Source: Thermococcus sp. EP1
GTDB taxonomy: Archaea; Methanobacteriota_B; Thermococci; Thermococcales; Thermococcaceae
Direction of reading: 5' to 3'
NCBI RefSeq assembly: GCF_001317345.1
Contig: NZ_JXCG01000001.1
Location: 248,001-312,000, forward strand
DNA length: 64,000 nucleotides
In this document: one piece after another, positions 1 to 8,766 of the stretch
Numbering within the stretch: position 1 is the first letter of the stretch
Layout of the letters: every line of letters begins with the position of its first letter
Translations under genes and position numbers: made by a program
The notes under the pieces: generated by a model
Told to the model about the DNA's origin: nothing
The model's database searches: none
The model's input: only the letters and a program-made list of their open reading frames with translations

Positions 1-1
1 A

Positions 2-643
2 AAGGAATGGGAGGGAGACGTGTACCTCGTTCTCGACTCAACGAGGGAAATGCGAAAAGGACTGAGGAGGGCAAAGATAGACTACGCATCAACTCTGGTT
101 CTGCATTTAGCAACGGTGCTCTTGAAGAAGAACTACAGAGTGGGCCTTATCATCTACAGCGATAGGGGCGTTAAGATCGTTAAACCATCAAAGGGAAGGG
201 AGCACCTGAATAAAATTAGGGCCGCGGTGAAGTTTAAGCCTGAAAAAGGTCTGATAAGCCTGAAGAGCAGTGTGGTTTTGAAGTTCAGCGAGAAGGGAAG
301 GAAATTCATGGAGAAGATCTTCCCAAGAAAGAGAAGTGGACTTGGTGAAGCTCTGCTTAACATCAAAGAGCCCTCATATCTGATTATTATCAGCGATTTA
401 ATGGGCCACACCTCACTGCTTTACCGCCTAATGCTCATGCTCAAGAAGAAGCACAAAGCCGTGATATTATCTCCGAATCCAATACTCTTCTATGCCGAGG
501 AGATAAATGAGGAAATGTTGAAGTTTCTCTATGAGAAGTATCTGGAGAGGGAGAAGACGGTTAGGAAGTTCAACGCGGTTGCTCCAACCATTGATTTAGG
601 CCCGAGTGATTATTTGAGGGAGATCGTGAGGGAGCTGAAATGA
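2..643 (+). CDS. DUF58 family protein, C-terminal part (gene runs off the left edge)
   Basis: The reading frame is open from base 2, so the true start lies upstream of the window and only the last 213 or so residues are seen. The visible part begins in the conserved WEGDVYLVLDSTREM stretch, which matches the von Willebrand A-like core of DUF58 proteins (MoxR-associated, COG1721); the Asp-x-Ser-like region D-S-T-R is the usual metal-site position. DUF58 proteins typically accompany MoxR AAA ATPases in chaperone-like or membrane-complex assembly roles. The stop overlaps the next start by four bases (ATGA), so the two are co-transcribed. The family assignment is fairly sure; the substrate is unknown. 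Confidence 0.75.
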   Translation, partial: KEWEGDVYLVLDSTREMRKGLRRAKIDYASTLVLHLATVLLKKNYRVGLIIYSDRGVKIVKPSKGREHLNKIRAAVKFKPEKGLISLKSSVVLKFSEKGRKFMEKIFPRKRSGLGEALLNIKEPSYLIIISDLMGHTSLLYRLMLMLKKKHKAVILSPNPILFYAEEINEEMLKFLYEKYLEREKTVRKFNAVAPTIDLGPSDYLREIVRELK

Positions 644-1131
644 TCTGGGGGATACTAGCGATAATTGCAGGGTTGGTATTGAGGAGCAAAGCTGTCGTTT
701 TGATACCTTTAGTGTATTTACTCGCAAGGAAGAACAAGGATTTGGGCCTTATCGCTTACTTCTTCTATGGGGTTGCTTTAATTGGTGACGTTTTTGTTAA
801 GGATATTCTATCTTTTGAGGCCTTGAAGGCCCTTCTGCTTGGGGCCTTTCCTGCGTTGATGGTCTTCAGGGAGATTTTAATTGGGAGTGAGTTCAGGGAA
901 AGTTATAAACTGGACAGGTCAAGGTTGGAGATCTTTCTGGATATTAGGGTGTTTTTATTTGTGTTGATTATCATAAGTTTGATGGCCTTTGTGAAGATTA
1001 AATATGAATATCTTTATACTACCGAAAACCAAGTGACTGCAGTAGCTGGGCTTGCACTACTGTTCTTACTGGTGAGCCTGAGGGAGGATGTTAAGAAAGT
1101 TGGTATGTTTGAAAGGAAAAAGTTGAGCTAA
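640..1131 (+). CDS. small polytopic membrane protein of unknown function
   Basis: A 163-residue hydrophobic protein with about five predicted membrane segments (residues ~2-30, 35-55, 62-80, 100-120, 128-148) and a charged C-terminal tail ending FERKKLS. It starts with ATG overlapping the DUF58 stop and is preceded by GGGAGC. I do not recognise a named family. Its position directly after a DUF58 gene suggests it belongs to the same MoxR/DUF58 operon, where small membrane proteins of unknown role are common. Confidence 0.6.
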   Translation: MIWGILAIIAGLVLRSKAVVLIPLVYLLARKNKDLGLIAYFFYGVALIGDVFVKDILSFEALKALLLGAFPALMVFREILIGSEFRESYKLDRSRLEIFLDIRVFLFVLIIISLMAFVKIKYEYLYTTENQVTAVAGLALLFLLVSLREDVKKVGMFERKKLS

Positions 1132-1508
1132 AAGATTCCTGTGTTTCGAACCATTGCTTTTGTCCAATAATATTTTATGTTATACGTTTTTATAAGAAGG
1201 ATTTTTGGTAGTTAGTAACCTTTGTCCAATACCTATGTCCAGAAAATGAGATATTTGTGTAATACTATGTCTTTAGTGATGTAACAATTTCTCAATGAAT
1301 ACTAATGTAGATTGAACATTTTGAATATCTTTAATTCTAGTTCTTAGTCAGAACCGAACGTTTGTTTGAAGAAAATTTAAAAAGAATAAATGAATAAAAA
1401 TCTTTTCGATATGTAAGTCAATAGTAGTATTTTAACTATATAGTTGGAAAAATTATCCAATTTGTGTAATAAATCCAAAAAATTGCAAAAAATGCACCGG
1501 TGATCTCG
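1132..1508. other. AT-rich intergenic region upstream of the first glycan operon
   Basis: About 375 bases with no supportable gene. The short string TTTGTCCAATA occurs twice (near 1160 and 1222), but I see no further copies forming an array. The right end must hold the promoter of the glycan operon; AT-rich TATA-like stretches lie near 1380-1400 and 1431-1445, but I cannot choose between them. Confidence 0.5.
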
Positions 1509-2387
1509 ATGAAGAATAACACCCTTATAATACTGCCCGCCTACAATGAGGAACTAACCATCGGGTCCGTTGTTGCTTTAGCTAAGAAGTTTGGTGATGT
1601 TCTGGTTGTTGATGATGGTTCCTTTGATAGAACATCACAAATCGCTCGGGAATCTGGGGCCATTGTCCTAAGGCATGAGGTCAACAAAGGAAAAGGATGC
1701 GCATTGAAAACGGGTTTTAAATATGCTTTAAGCAAGGGGTATGATATCGTTGTTTGTTTGGATTCCGATGGCCAGCATAACCCCGATGAGATTCCCCTTC
1801 TCTTGGACCCGATAGTTAAAGGAGAGGCCGACTTGGTTATTGGTTCGAGATATTTAAATGAGAGCAAAAAGGAGATTCCAATTTATAGGAGACTAGGTCT
1901 ATGGGTACTAAACACAATGACAAGAATGGCTGCAAGTGTTGAAGTTGACTCCCAGAGCGGTTTTAGGGCCATGAACAGAAAAGCCTTGGAAAGCTTAGAT
2001 TTAAGCAGCGATGGTTATGCTATAGAAACAGACATGATTGTCCAGGCAAGCGAGAGAGGGATTAGGCTCATGGAAGTTCCAATTACCGTTAGATATGATG
2101 TGCCGAACAAGCACAAGAAGAATCCACTAACTCATGGGTTTGGTGTTCTATCGGATATAGTAAGCTTGATAGGATATAAGAGGCCTTTACTGTTGTTTAG
2201 TATCTTGGGCATGATGTCTTTTAGCATTGCAGGAATTCTATTTTTCTGGGCACTAAAACCTTATTATACAGAGGGGAGAGTTTACCTAACTCAGATCATA
2301 GGGGCAGGAATTTTCACGATAATTGGAATTCAACTGTTTGTCGCTGGGCTGACGTTGAATGTGTTGGCAAAGATGGTGAGGGAGTGA
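1509..2387 (+). CDS. GT2 glycosyltransferase, dolichol-phosphate mannose/glucose synthase-like
   Basis: Likely transfers a hexose from a nucleotide sugar to dolichyl phosphate or a related lipid at the cytoplasmic membrane face. The N-terminal GT-A domain shows PAYNEE near residue 10, V-V-D-D-G-S at 33-38 and the metal-binding L-D-S-D-G-Q-H at 84-90, then a Q-S-G-F-R motif. Two C-terminal membrane segments (about 229-251 and 262-284) fit the GtrB/DPM1-like membrane-anchored subgroup. The ATG at 1509 is chosen over the GTG at 1500 because GGTGA lies five bases before it. It is the first gene of a tightly packed operon running to 6421. The exact sugar cannot be read from sequence. Confidence 0.85.
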   Translation: MKNNTLIILPAYNEELTIGSVVALAKKFGDVLVVDDGSFDRTSQIARESGAIVLRHEVNKGKGCALKTGFKYALSKGYDIVVCLDSDGQHNPDEIPLLLDPIVKGEADLVIGSRYLNESKKEIPIYRRLGLWVLNTMTRMAASVEVDSQSGFRAMNRKALESLDLSSDGYAIETDMIVQASERGIRLMEVPITVRYDVPNKHKKNPLTHGFGVLSDIVSLIGYKRPLLLFSILGMMSFSIAGILFFWALKPYYTEGRVYLTQIIGAGIFTIIGIQLFVAGLTLNVLAKMVRE

Positions 2388-2396
2388 TTGAAAAAT

Positions 2397-3572
2397 ATGT
2401 CCAGTAAAATTCTAATAACTGATGCTCAAATGAGAAGTTCTCTAGCCGTTATCAGATCACTTGGTAAAAAGGGATTAAAAATAACCGCTGGCGAAGAAAC
2501 TAGATTCGCAACTGGGTTTTTTTCTAAGTATGTCAAAGAAAGAGTCGTGTACTCCTCCCCTAGAAAAAATCCAAAGGGCTTTATCAAATTTCTCAAGACT
2601 ATCCTGTCAAAAGATGAGTATGAGATGTTAATCCCAGTTGCTGATGCCACTCTTCTACAAATTATAAAACACAAGGAGGAATTAGAAAAATATACAACTA
2701 TTCCTTATCCCGACTATGAGAAATTCATAAAAGCTTATGACAAGGGGAAAGTTGTTAAACTAGCTCAAAAACTTAGGATACCAGTACCAGATACACATTT
2801 TGTCCAGGATTCTGAGGAGCTCAACACATTAGCTAGGGAAATAATATATCCTGTAATCCTAAAAGCTAGATTCAGCTTTGGATCAAGGGGAGTTAGGATA
2901 GCAAACTCTAGGAAAGAATTATTCGAGAAGTATAAAGAACTTAGTGAAAAATTTGGCAACTTAATCTTATTGCAGGAGTACATTCCTAAAGGAGATGAGA
3001 TAGGAGTATACACTTTGTTTGATCTTACTCATAAACCTGTGGCAGTAACTGTTCAACGAAGAATTAGATCATATCCCGTTTCAGGCGGACCAAGCACCTT
3101 AAGGGAAACAATAAAAGGAGAGCTTGCAGAGAAGGCCAGTAAAATTGCATTTACATTGCTTAGGGAACTAAAATGGTATGGAATAGCTATGGTGGAGTTT
3201 AGAGTTGACCCACGAGATAATACACCAAAGATTATGGAAGTGAATCCAAGATTCTGGGGATCCTTACAACTGTCTATATTGGCTGGTGTTGATTTCCCAT
3301 ATTTGCTGTATAAGTTGTTTACTGATAAAAAAGTGGAGCCTGTATTGGATTACAAAGAAGGAGTTCAGTGTCGGTGGCTGTTGCCGGGAGATATATTATG
3401 GTTTTTAAGTTCACCTAATAAGTTAAAAAACCTGAAAGAATTTTTAAAATTTAACACCAACTATGACATACTCTCTTTAGAGGATCCAGGACCTACTTTT
3501 GGGTTTATCTTAGCGACTCTAAGATTCCTTTTTGACAAAGATATGTGGGAGTTTGTAATTAGGAGGTTGTGA
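2397..3572 (+). CDS. ATP-grasp ligase, carbamoyl-phosphate-synthase-like
   Basis: An ATP-grasp protein of about 391 residues. It has an N-terminal pre-ATP-grasp Rossmann segment (ILITDAQMRSSLAVIRSLGKKG), a central lobe with P-V-I-L-K-A-R and a glycine-rich S-F-G-S-R-G-V loop, and the metal/ATP signature K-I-M-E-V-N-P-R-F-W-G. Such enzymes form an amide, thioester or ester bond through an acyl-phosphate intermediate. Placed between a glycosyltransferase and a polysaccharide deacetylase, it may acylate an amino group of a glycan, but the substrate is unknown. ATG 2397 is preferred over TTG 2388 because GGAGTGAT sits eight bases before it. The stop overlaps the next reading frame. Confidence 0.8.
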   Translation: MSSKILITDAQMRSSLAVIRSLGKKGLKITAGEETRFATGFFSKYVKERVVYSSPRKNPKGFIKFLKTILSKDEYEMLIPVADATLLQIIKHKEELEKYTTIPYPDYEKFIKAYDKGKVVKLAQKLRIPVPDTHFVQDSEELNTLAREIIYPVILKARFSFGSRGVRIANSRKELFEKYKELSEKFGNLILLQEYIPKGDEIGVYTLFDLTHKPVAVTVQRRIRSYPVSGGPSTLRETIKGELAEKASKIAFTLLRELKWYGIAMVEFRVDPRDNTPKIMEVNPRFWGSLQLSILAGVDFPYLLYKLFTDKKVEPVLDYKEGVQCRWLLPGDILWFLSSPNKLKNLKEFLKFNTNYDILSLEDPGPTFGFILATLRFLFDKDMWEFVIRRL

Positions 3573-3574
3573 CC

Positions 3575-4414
3575 ATGAGATATAACGCATTAACAATAGA
3601 TGTAGAACATTGGTGGTGTAATGAATTCCTTAAAAGATATTTACCTGAAAAAAGAGAAGATCAGCTAATTGATTCTGTAAGGTTTATCTTAGATATTCTC
3701 GATAAGTATAACGTTAGAGCAACTTTCTTTGTCTTGGGATCCGCCGCTGAAGAGCATCCGGAAGTCTTGGAAATGATTTATGAAAATGGGCATGAAATCG
3801 GATCTCATGCTTATTCTCATGAACCATTGTACAAATTAACTAGAGAGCAGTTTGAGAAGGAAATAAAGCAGTCAATTAAGATAATTCATAAAACAACGGG
3901 AGAAAAATCGTTGGGATTTAGAGCCCCTCATTTTTCTATAAACAACAGGACAAAGTGGGCTTTTGAGATATTAGAGAAATATGGGTTCAAATATGACTCA
4001 AGCATCTTTCCAATAAAAACAAATCTGTATGGGGTTCCCAACGCACCTTTAACACCTTATCACCCATCAAAAGAAGATGTCTCCAAGCATGATCCAGAGA
4101 GGAGAATAATAGAATTTCCGTTAAGTGTGATTAGATTGGCTGGGATAAATATCCCAATTTCTGGGGGGTTTTATTTGAGGACCTTTCCCTTGAGATTTAT
4201 GAAATGGGCACTTAAGAAGGTGAGCAAAGAGAGGCCAGCTGTTATTTATATTCATCCTTGGGAAATTTATCCATACACCCCAAGATTAAAAGCCTCTCCT
4301 CTAGCAAGATTTGAAGCTTATCACGGAACTGGTCTTCCTACTCTGAGAAAGTTCAAAGCGTTATTGAAAGAGTTTAAATTCAAGCCAATGGGTGATATAG
4401 TTGATGAGCTTTGA
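3575..4414 (+). CDS. polysaccharide deacetylase (NodB/CE4 fold)
   Basis: Removes an N- or O-acetyl group from a sugar residue. NodB motifs are visible: T-I-D-V-E-H (catalytic Asp9), G-S-H-A-Y-S-H-E-P-L (metal His78 and His82), F-R-A-P-H-F-S, and the late I-H-P-W-E-I-Y histidine. The layout and the C-terminal half resemble the PEP-CTERM-locus subgroup with a DUF3473 tail. ATG 3575 is chosen because AGGAGGT precedes it by seven bases; the upstream GTG at 3569 would be too close to that site. It overlaps the following PHP gene by 11 bases. No signal peptide is seen, so it probably acts in the cytoplasm on lipid-linked or nucleotide-linked sugar. Confidence 0.85.
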   Translation: MRYNALTIDVEHWWCNEFLKRYLPEKREDQLIDSVRFILDILDKYNVRATFFVLGSAAEEHPEVLEMIYENGHEIGSHAYSHEPLYKLTREQFEKEIKQSIKIIHKTTGEKSLGFRAPHFSINNRTKWAFEILEKYGFKYDSSIFPIKTNLYGVPNAPLTPYHPSKEDVSKHDPERRIIEFPLSVIRLAGINIPISGGFYLRTFPLRFMKWALKKVSKERPAVIYIHPWEIYPYTPRLKASPLARFEAYHGTGLPTLRKFKALLKEFKFKPMGDIVDEL

Positions 4415-5036
4415 CCTTCATGTGCATTCAAAATATTCAAAAGACTCAATAAATGACCCAAAGTGGATAATAAAAATTGCAAAGAAAAAAGGGCTTAGTG
4501 GAGTTGCCATTACAGACCATAACACTCTCAAAGGTAGTTTAATAGCTAAAAAAATTAATAAAGATCCAGATTTTGAAATTATCTTTGGTGAAGAGATAAA
4601 AACAGATATCGGGGATATAATCGCGCTGTGGATAACCAAGGAAATAAAAAGCAGAAATTGGGAGGAAGTTATTGATGAAATACATTCTCAAGGGGGAATT
4701 GCAGTGTTGCCCCATCCATATAGGGGGCATAAATTAATTGAAAAAGTTGCAAAACGAGTTGATGTAATTGAAGTCTTAAATGCGAGAACACCCAAGCAAC
4801 TAAATAGAAAAGCATATGAGTTGGCAGTAAAACTCCACAAGGGATTCTCAGCGGGAAGTGATGCTCACGTGCCTTTTGAAATTGGAAGAGGGAAAATTTT
4901 TGTAAATTCAGATTTGAGAAAAGCTCTGGTCAAAGGAAATGTAAAACCAGATGGAAAAGAGTTCCCGTATTTACTAGTGCATGGAATTAGTTTCATTGCT
5001 GAAAAGATTCGAATAACATTTGGGAGGGAGTATTAA
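4404..5036 (+). CDS. PHP-domain metal-dependent hydrolase
   Basis: About 210 residues forming a complete PHP domain. Metal ligands are visible in order: D-L-H-V-H (His6, His8), I-T-D-H-N, L-P-H-P-Y-R-G-H, and G-S-D-A-H-V-P. PHP proteins hydrolyse phosphoesters such as histidinol phosphate or short nucleotides. In this operon, with a deacetylase before and a sulfatase-fold enzyme after, removal of phosphate from a sugar is plausible but inferred. ATG 4404 follows GGTGAT by seven bases. The stop shares its last base with the next start (TAATG). Confidence 0.8.
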   Translation: MSFDLHVHSKYSKDSINDPKWIIKIAKKKGLSGVAITDHNTLKGSLIAKKINKDPDFEIIFGEEIKTDIGDIIALWITKEIKSRNWEEVIDEIHSQGGIAVLPHPYRGHKLIEKVAKRVDVIEVLNARTPKQLNRKAYELAVKLHKGFSAGSDAHVPFEIGRGKIFVNSDLRKALVKGNVKPDGKEFPYLLVHGISFIAEKIRITFGREY

Positions 5037-6421
5037 TGAAGAATCTTGTCCTTATTACAGTTGATTGTCTGAGATATGATGCATTGAGTCCAGAAACTGC
5101 CCCAAATATAATGCAACTTGCAGAGAAGGGTTTGTTTTTTGAAAGGGCATATAGTTTGGGATGTTGGACTGCTCCTTCTCTGGTAGGTTTATTAACGTCT
5201 TCGTATCCTTTAATGTATAATGGAGAGCTAGTAATAAAATATCCCCGAGTTAGCATTGCCCAAATTTTACATAAAAATGGGTATTCTACAGCCGGATTTA
5301 CCTTCCACCCTTACTTAAGCAAGCAATTTGGTTATCATAAGGGTTTTGATGCCTATTTTGATGATATTGATGAGATAAGTAATGAACATGCTATCATAAA
5401 CAGAAGCAGATGGGAACAACTTGCTATCATTGCAACTAAAATGAAGAAAGCTAGGTTGTTACGGCCTATTTATTCCCATCTTGCAAATAGGATTTACCTG
5501 CATTCGCTTAAACACAAGTTAAGTGAAGACTTCAAATTTTATGTGTCTGGGTCTCAGATAAACGAGCTTGTGATTGATTGGATAAAATCCCATAAGGAAC
5601 CATTTTTTGTCTGGATACACTATCTCGATACTCATTTCCCCTATATTCCAGAAGAAGACTGGGACAAAAGGGAGATTATTGAACTTAACATTGAGAGAGA
5701 AAGATGGTTTAGATTAAATAAACCAGTAAATCCTGAAAAACTGGAGAGATTAAAACAACTGTATCTTACCAAGGTTTCAGATGCTGACAGGTATATAGGT
5801 AACTTAATAAGAGAATTCAAAAAAATGGGTCTATACAAAGATACAGTTTTTGTAATAACTGCAGACCATGGTGAGGAGTTCTATGAACATGGTGGATTTC
5901 ATCATGACTTAAAGCTCTATGAAGAACTTATACATGTTCCTTTGATAATTTTCGGTGATAGAATTCGCTCACGTAAAATAAAAAGAGTTGTTAGCCATAT
6001 CGATTTAGCTCCAACTTTACTTGACTTTCTTGACATTAAAAAACCTCTTGAGTGGATAGGAGCAAACATGTTGCTCAAGAAAGATAGTGTAGCCATCATC
6101 GAAGAGGGTCAGAAAGAGAGAGGCGATGCACGGCAAGGGAGTATTTTCAAGTTAAATCTAAATGCTAAAAAAATAGCAATAGTAAAAGGTGATTGGAAAT
6201 ATATTTATAGTAAAACTCAGGAAGAGGAGTTATATAACCTTAGAGAAGATCCTAGAGAGCAGAAAAATCTAATAACATCCAAGAACAGAGAATATAGACA
6301 CGTTCTGGAAAATATGAGGAAAGTACTAAGATACCACTTGGAAATGATATCTACAAGACAAGAAAGAATATTAACAAAGAGAATTCTCAAACAGATGATA
6401 ATGAAAAATGGTGGTGACTAA
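5036..6421 (+). CDS. sulfatase-family enzyme of the alkaline phosphatase superfamily (Thr at the nucleophile position)
   Basis: A 461-residue enzyme with the sulfatase fold: V-D-C-L-R (metal Asp9/10) at the N-terminus, T-A-D-H-G-E-E-F-Y-E-H-G-G-F-H-H in the middle, and the LYNLREDPREQKNL tail typical of sulfatases. The activation motif that is normally C/S-x-P-S-R reads W-T-A-P-S-L, so Thr45 replaces the cysteine that becomes formylglycine. This favours a phosphodiesterase or phospho-/sulfo-transferase over a classic sulfatase. It has no signal peptide. It closes the operon that starts at 1509 and is paralogous to the gene at 41900. Confidence 0.8.
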   Translation: MKNLVLITVDCLRYDALSPETAPNIMQLAEKGLFFERAYSLGCWTAPSLVGLLTSSYPLMYNGELVIKYPRVSIAQILHKNGYSTAGFTFHPYLSKQFGYHKGFDAYFDDIDEISNEHAIINRSRWEQLAIIATKMKKARLLRPIYSHLANRIYLHSLKHKLSEDFKFYVSGSQINELVIDWIKSHKEPFFVWIHYLDTHFPYIPEEDWDKREIIELNIERERWFRLNKPVNPEKLERLKQLYLTKVSDADRYIGNLIREFKKMGLYKDTVFVITADHGEEFYEHGGFHHDLKLYEELIHVPLIIFGDRIRSRKIKRVVSHIDLAPTLLDFLDIKKPLEWIGANMLLKKDSVAIIEEGQKERGDARQGSIFKLNLNAKKIAIVKGDWKYIYSKTQEEELYNLREDPREQKNLITSKNREYRHVLENMRKVLRYHLEMISTRQERILTKRILKQMIMKNGGD

Positions 6422-6494
6422 ATGAAAAAGACGATTATTACAAAAATATTATTGTGGGAGAAGAAAAACTAATGGTAGAGGCAGGTGAGATTCT

Positions 6495-7751
6495 ATGAAA
6501 ATCTCAGTACTTGGTCTTGGATACATAGGGCTTCCAACAGCCCTACTCTTTGCATCTACAGGACACAAAGTTGTTGGTGTCGACATAGACAAAAGAAAAG
6601 TGGATCTTCTGAACCGGGAAAAACTTCCTTTCCAAGAGCCAGGACTTGAAGAGCTTTTTGAAAAAGCTAGAGCTAACTTCACGGCAACAACAGAAGTTCC
6701 TGAGGCTGATGTATTCATAATAGCTGTTCCAACACCCCTCAAAGTGGAAACAAAATCTGCGGATTTGACATATGTCAAATCAGCTTCAGAGATGGTATGG
6801 CCACGCCTCAGGAAGGGGGATCTTGTTGTCCTCGAATCAACTGTGCCTCCTAGAACAACAGAAAACCTGCTAATTCCAATACTTGAAAAGGGCGGTTTAA
6901 AGGCAGGAGAGGACTTCTATGTCGCCCACTGTCCCGAGAGAGCAATCCCCGGAAAGACAATATACGAGATGATTCACAACGATAGAATCATCGGTGGTAT
7001 AAATAGAAAATCGGCCGAGTTGACCAAAGAGCTTTATTCCTCCTTCGTTAAGGGTAATATATACCTCACTGATGCCACAACCGCAGAATTCGTCAAGCTG
7101 ATAGAAAACACCTACAGAGACGTTAACATAGCTCTCGCCAACGAGCTCGCCCAGATTGCCGAGGAATATGGCATAAACATCTGGGAGGCAATAGAACTCG
7201 CCAATAAGCACCCAAGAGTCAACCTCCACAAGCCTGGATCGGGCGTTGGAGGGCACTGCATAGCGATCGATCCCTGGTTTGTTATTCAAGGAAGCTCTAA
7301 TGGGAAGCTAATAGCAACATCAAGATACATCAACGATACTATGCCAAACTATGTGCTGAGAAAAGTCAAAGAACTTGTTGAACACATAAAGTTCCCAACG
7401 GTTACTGTCCTAGGTGTTGCATACAAGGGAAATGTCGACGATGCCCGCGAGACTCCTAGTCTAAGGTTCATCAAGCTAGCCGAAAATGAAGGCTTCAACG
7501 TCAAAGTTTATGATCCCTACGTGAGGGAGTTTGACTACCCATTGCTTGATCTCGAAGAAGCTATAAAAGACAGCGACTGCATAGTGGTGATAACAGATCA
7601 TGACATCTTTAAGTTCCTCGATCCTAAGAAAATAGGAAAGTTAATGCGGCATAGGTACGTCTTTGACAGTAGGAACATCCTCGATCATGGGAGGTGGAGG
7701 AAAGCAGGGTTCAAAGTGAAGGTGCTTGGAGATGGGAAGGAGAATGTATGA
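6495..7751 (+). CDS. wecC: UDP-N-acetyl-hexosamine 6-dehydrogenase (WecC/WbpA-like)
   Basis: Oxidises the C6 hydroxyl of UDP-GlcNAc or UDP-ManNAc to a uronic acid with two NAD+. Visible features are the Rossmann G-L-G-Y-I-G-L-P-T at the N-terminus, A-V-P-T-P, E-S-T-V-P-P, C-P-E-R, and G-V-G-G-H-C-I-A-I-D-P with catalytic Cys255. Length (418) is normal. AGGTGAG precedes the ATG. Codon use looks richer in G/C-ending codons than the flanking AT-rich genes, as expected for a conserved enzyme. With the WbpB/E/D-like genes at 35489-38180 it could make a diacetamido uronic acid. WecC versus WbpA specificity cannot be separated by eye. Confidence 0.85.
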   Translation: MKISVLGLGYIGLPTALLFASTGHKVVGVDIDKRKVDLLNREKLPFQEPGLEELFEKARANFTATTEVPEADVFIIAVPTPLKVETKSADLTYVKSASEMVWPRLRKGDLVVLESTVPPRTTENLLIPILEKGGLKAGEDFYVAHCPERAIPGKTIYEMIHNDRIIGGINRKSAELTKELYSSFVKGNIYLTDATTAEFVKLIENTYRDVNIALANELAQIAEEYGINIWEAIELANKHPRVNLHKPGSGVGGHCIAIDPWFVIQGSSNGKLIATSRYINDTMPNYVLRKVKELVEHIKFPTVTVLGVAYKGNVDDARETPSLRFIKLAENEGFNVKVYDPYVREFDYPLLDLEEAIKDSDCIVVITDHDIFKFLDPKKIGKLMRHRYVFDSRNILDHGRWRKAGFKVKVLGDGKENV

Positions 7752-8754
7752 TCTCTGGGCAGATATCGGAAATACTCCACAGATCCATGTGATCAGGGCT
7801 ATAGTGAAAGAACTTAGAGAGTACTCCATCTATATAACTGGGTTCAACAGGGGTGAGGTTGTCCAACTACTGGAAATTTATGGGCTTAGGGGGAAGGTCT
7901 TTGGGTCAGATAAATACGACTCTCTCCTCAAGCCCTACCCTTTTGTAAAGAGATCAGTAAAACTAATGTTCAGAGCGCCACGAGCGAAGATGCTCTTGAG
8001 CTTTGAAAATGCCATGCCAATTCCGGCAGGAAAACTTAAGGGAATGAAGATTTTCCTGATTTTGGACAATGACTTGAAGGTTATCCTAAGAACTCCTATT
8101 TTTCAAAGAGCAACTTCATGGCTAAAACGGTTTGCAAACTTTATCCTAGTGCCCAAAGTTGCTGAAGAGAATTTTAAGAGATATTTCAAGGAGGTAATCC
8201 CATATCAAGGTTATAAAGAGCATATATACATCGCAGATTTTGAACCGGATCCAAGCTTTATTAAAATGATACCTGTAGAGGAGTATGTTGTTTTAAGACC
8301 CGAGTCCTTGACGTCCCTTTATGTGCTCCACAACAAATCACTCGTCCCTGAAATATTGAGACTCTTAAAAAGGGAAGGTGTGGATGTAGTGTACCTGCCA
8401 AGGAACAAGAAAGAGAAAAAACTCGCCGAAGGATTCAAAAATGTTTATATTCCTCCAAAGGCTCTTGATGGACTTAATTTGATATATCACTCGAAAGCGA
8501 CTCTTACTGGCTCCGGAACAATGGCTAGAGAGGCAGCAGTCATGGGTGTTCCTGCGGTTTCCTTCTTCCCCCGAGAAAGGTTGCTTGCTGTTGATAAGGA
8601 CTTGGTTGAGAGAGGAAAAATGTTACATTCGCGGGAACCGGAAGAAATCGTTGAGTATGTGATAGAGAACTGGAACAGAAAGAGAAAGGGAGACTTTAAG
8701 ACTGCCAAGCGGACAAAAAAACAAATTATTGAGTACATAAAAAATAATATATAG
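7744..8754 (+). CDS. DUF354 family protein (glycosyltransferase-B-like)
   Basis: A 336-residue protein matching DUF354. The family start W-x-D-I-G-N-T-P-Q-I-H aligns with the ATG at 7744; an alternative ATG at 7732 has a GGTGC site six bases upstream. The C-terminal half has S-G-T-M-A-R-E-A-A-V-M-G-V-P-A, the motif shared with UDP-GlcNAc 2-epimerase and GT-B enzymes where a nucleotide sugar binds. It overlaps the dehydrogenase gene by eight bases, so the two are coupled. DUF354 members sit in glycan loci across archaea; activity is unproven. Confidence 0.75.
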   Translation: MYDLWADIGNTPQIHVIRAIVKELREYSIYITGFNRGEVVQLLEIYGLRGKVFGSDKYDSLLKPYPFVKRSVKLMFRAPRAKMLLSFENAMPIPAGKLKGMKIFLILDNDLKVILRTPIFQRATSWLKRFANFILVPKVAEENFKRYFKEVIPYQGYKEHIYIADFEPDPSFIKMIPVEEYVVLRPESLTSLYVLHNKSLVPEILRLLKREGVDVVYLPRNKKEKKLAEGFKNVYIPPKALDGLNLIYHSKATLTGSGTMAREAAVMGVPAVSFFPRERLLAVDKDLVERGKMLHSREPEEIVEYVIENWNRKRKGDFKTAKRTKKQIIEYIKNNI

Positions 8755-8766
8755 GGAGGTAGTATA

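Noticed and set aside
1132-1508. CRISPR-like or regulatory repeat array from two copies of TTTGTCCAATA
   Set aside because: Only two copies, unequal flanks, no regular spacing.
6422-6472. 16-residue open frame MKKTIITKILLWEKKN after the sulfatase-fold gene, preceded by GGTGACTAA
   Set aside because: The ribosome-site-like sequence is suggestive, but the frame is too short to support a gene; it may be the stub of a lost one.
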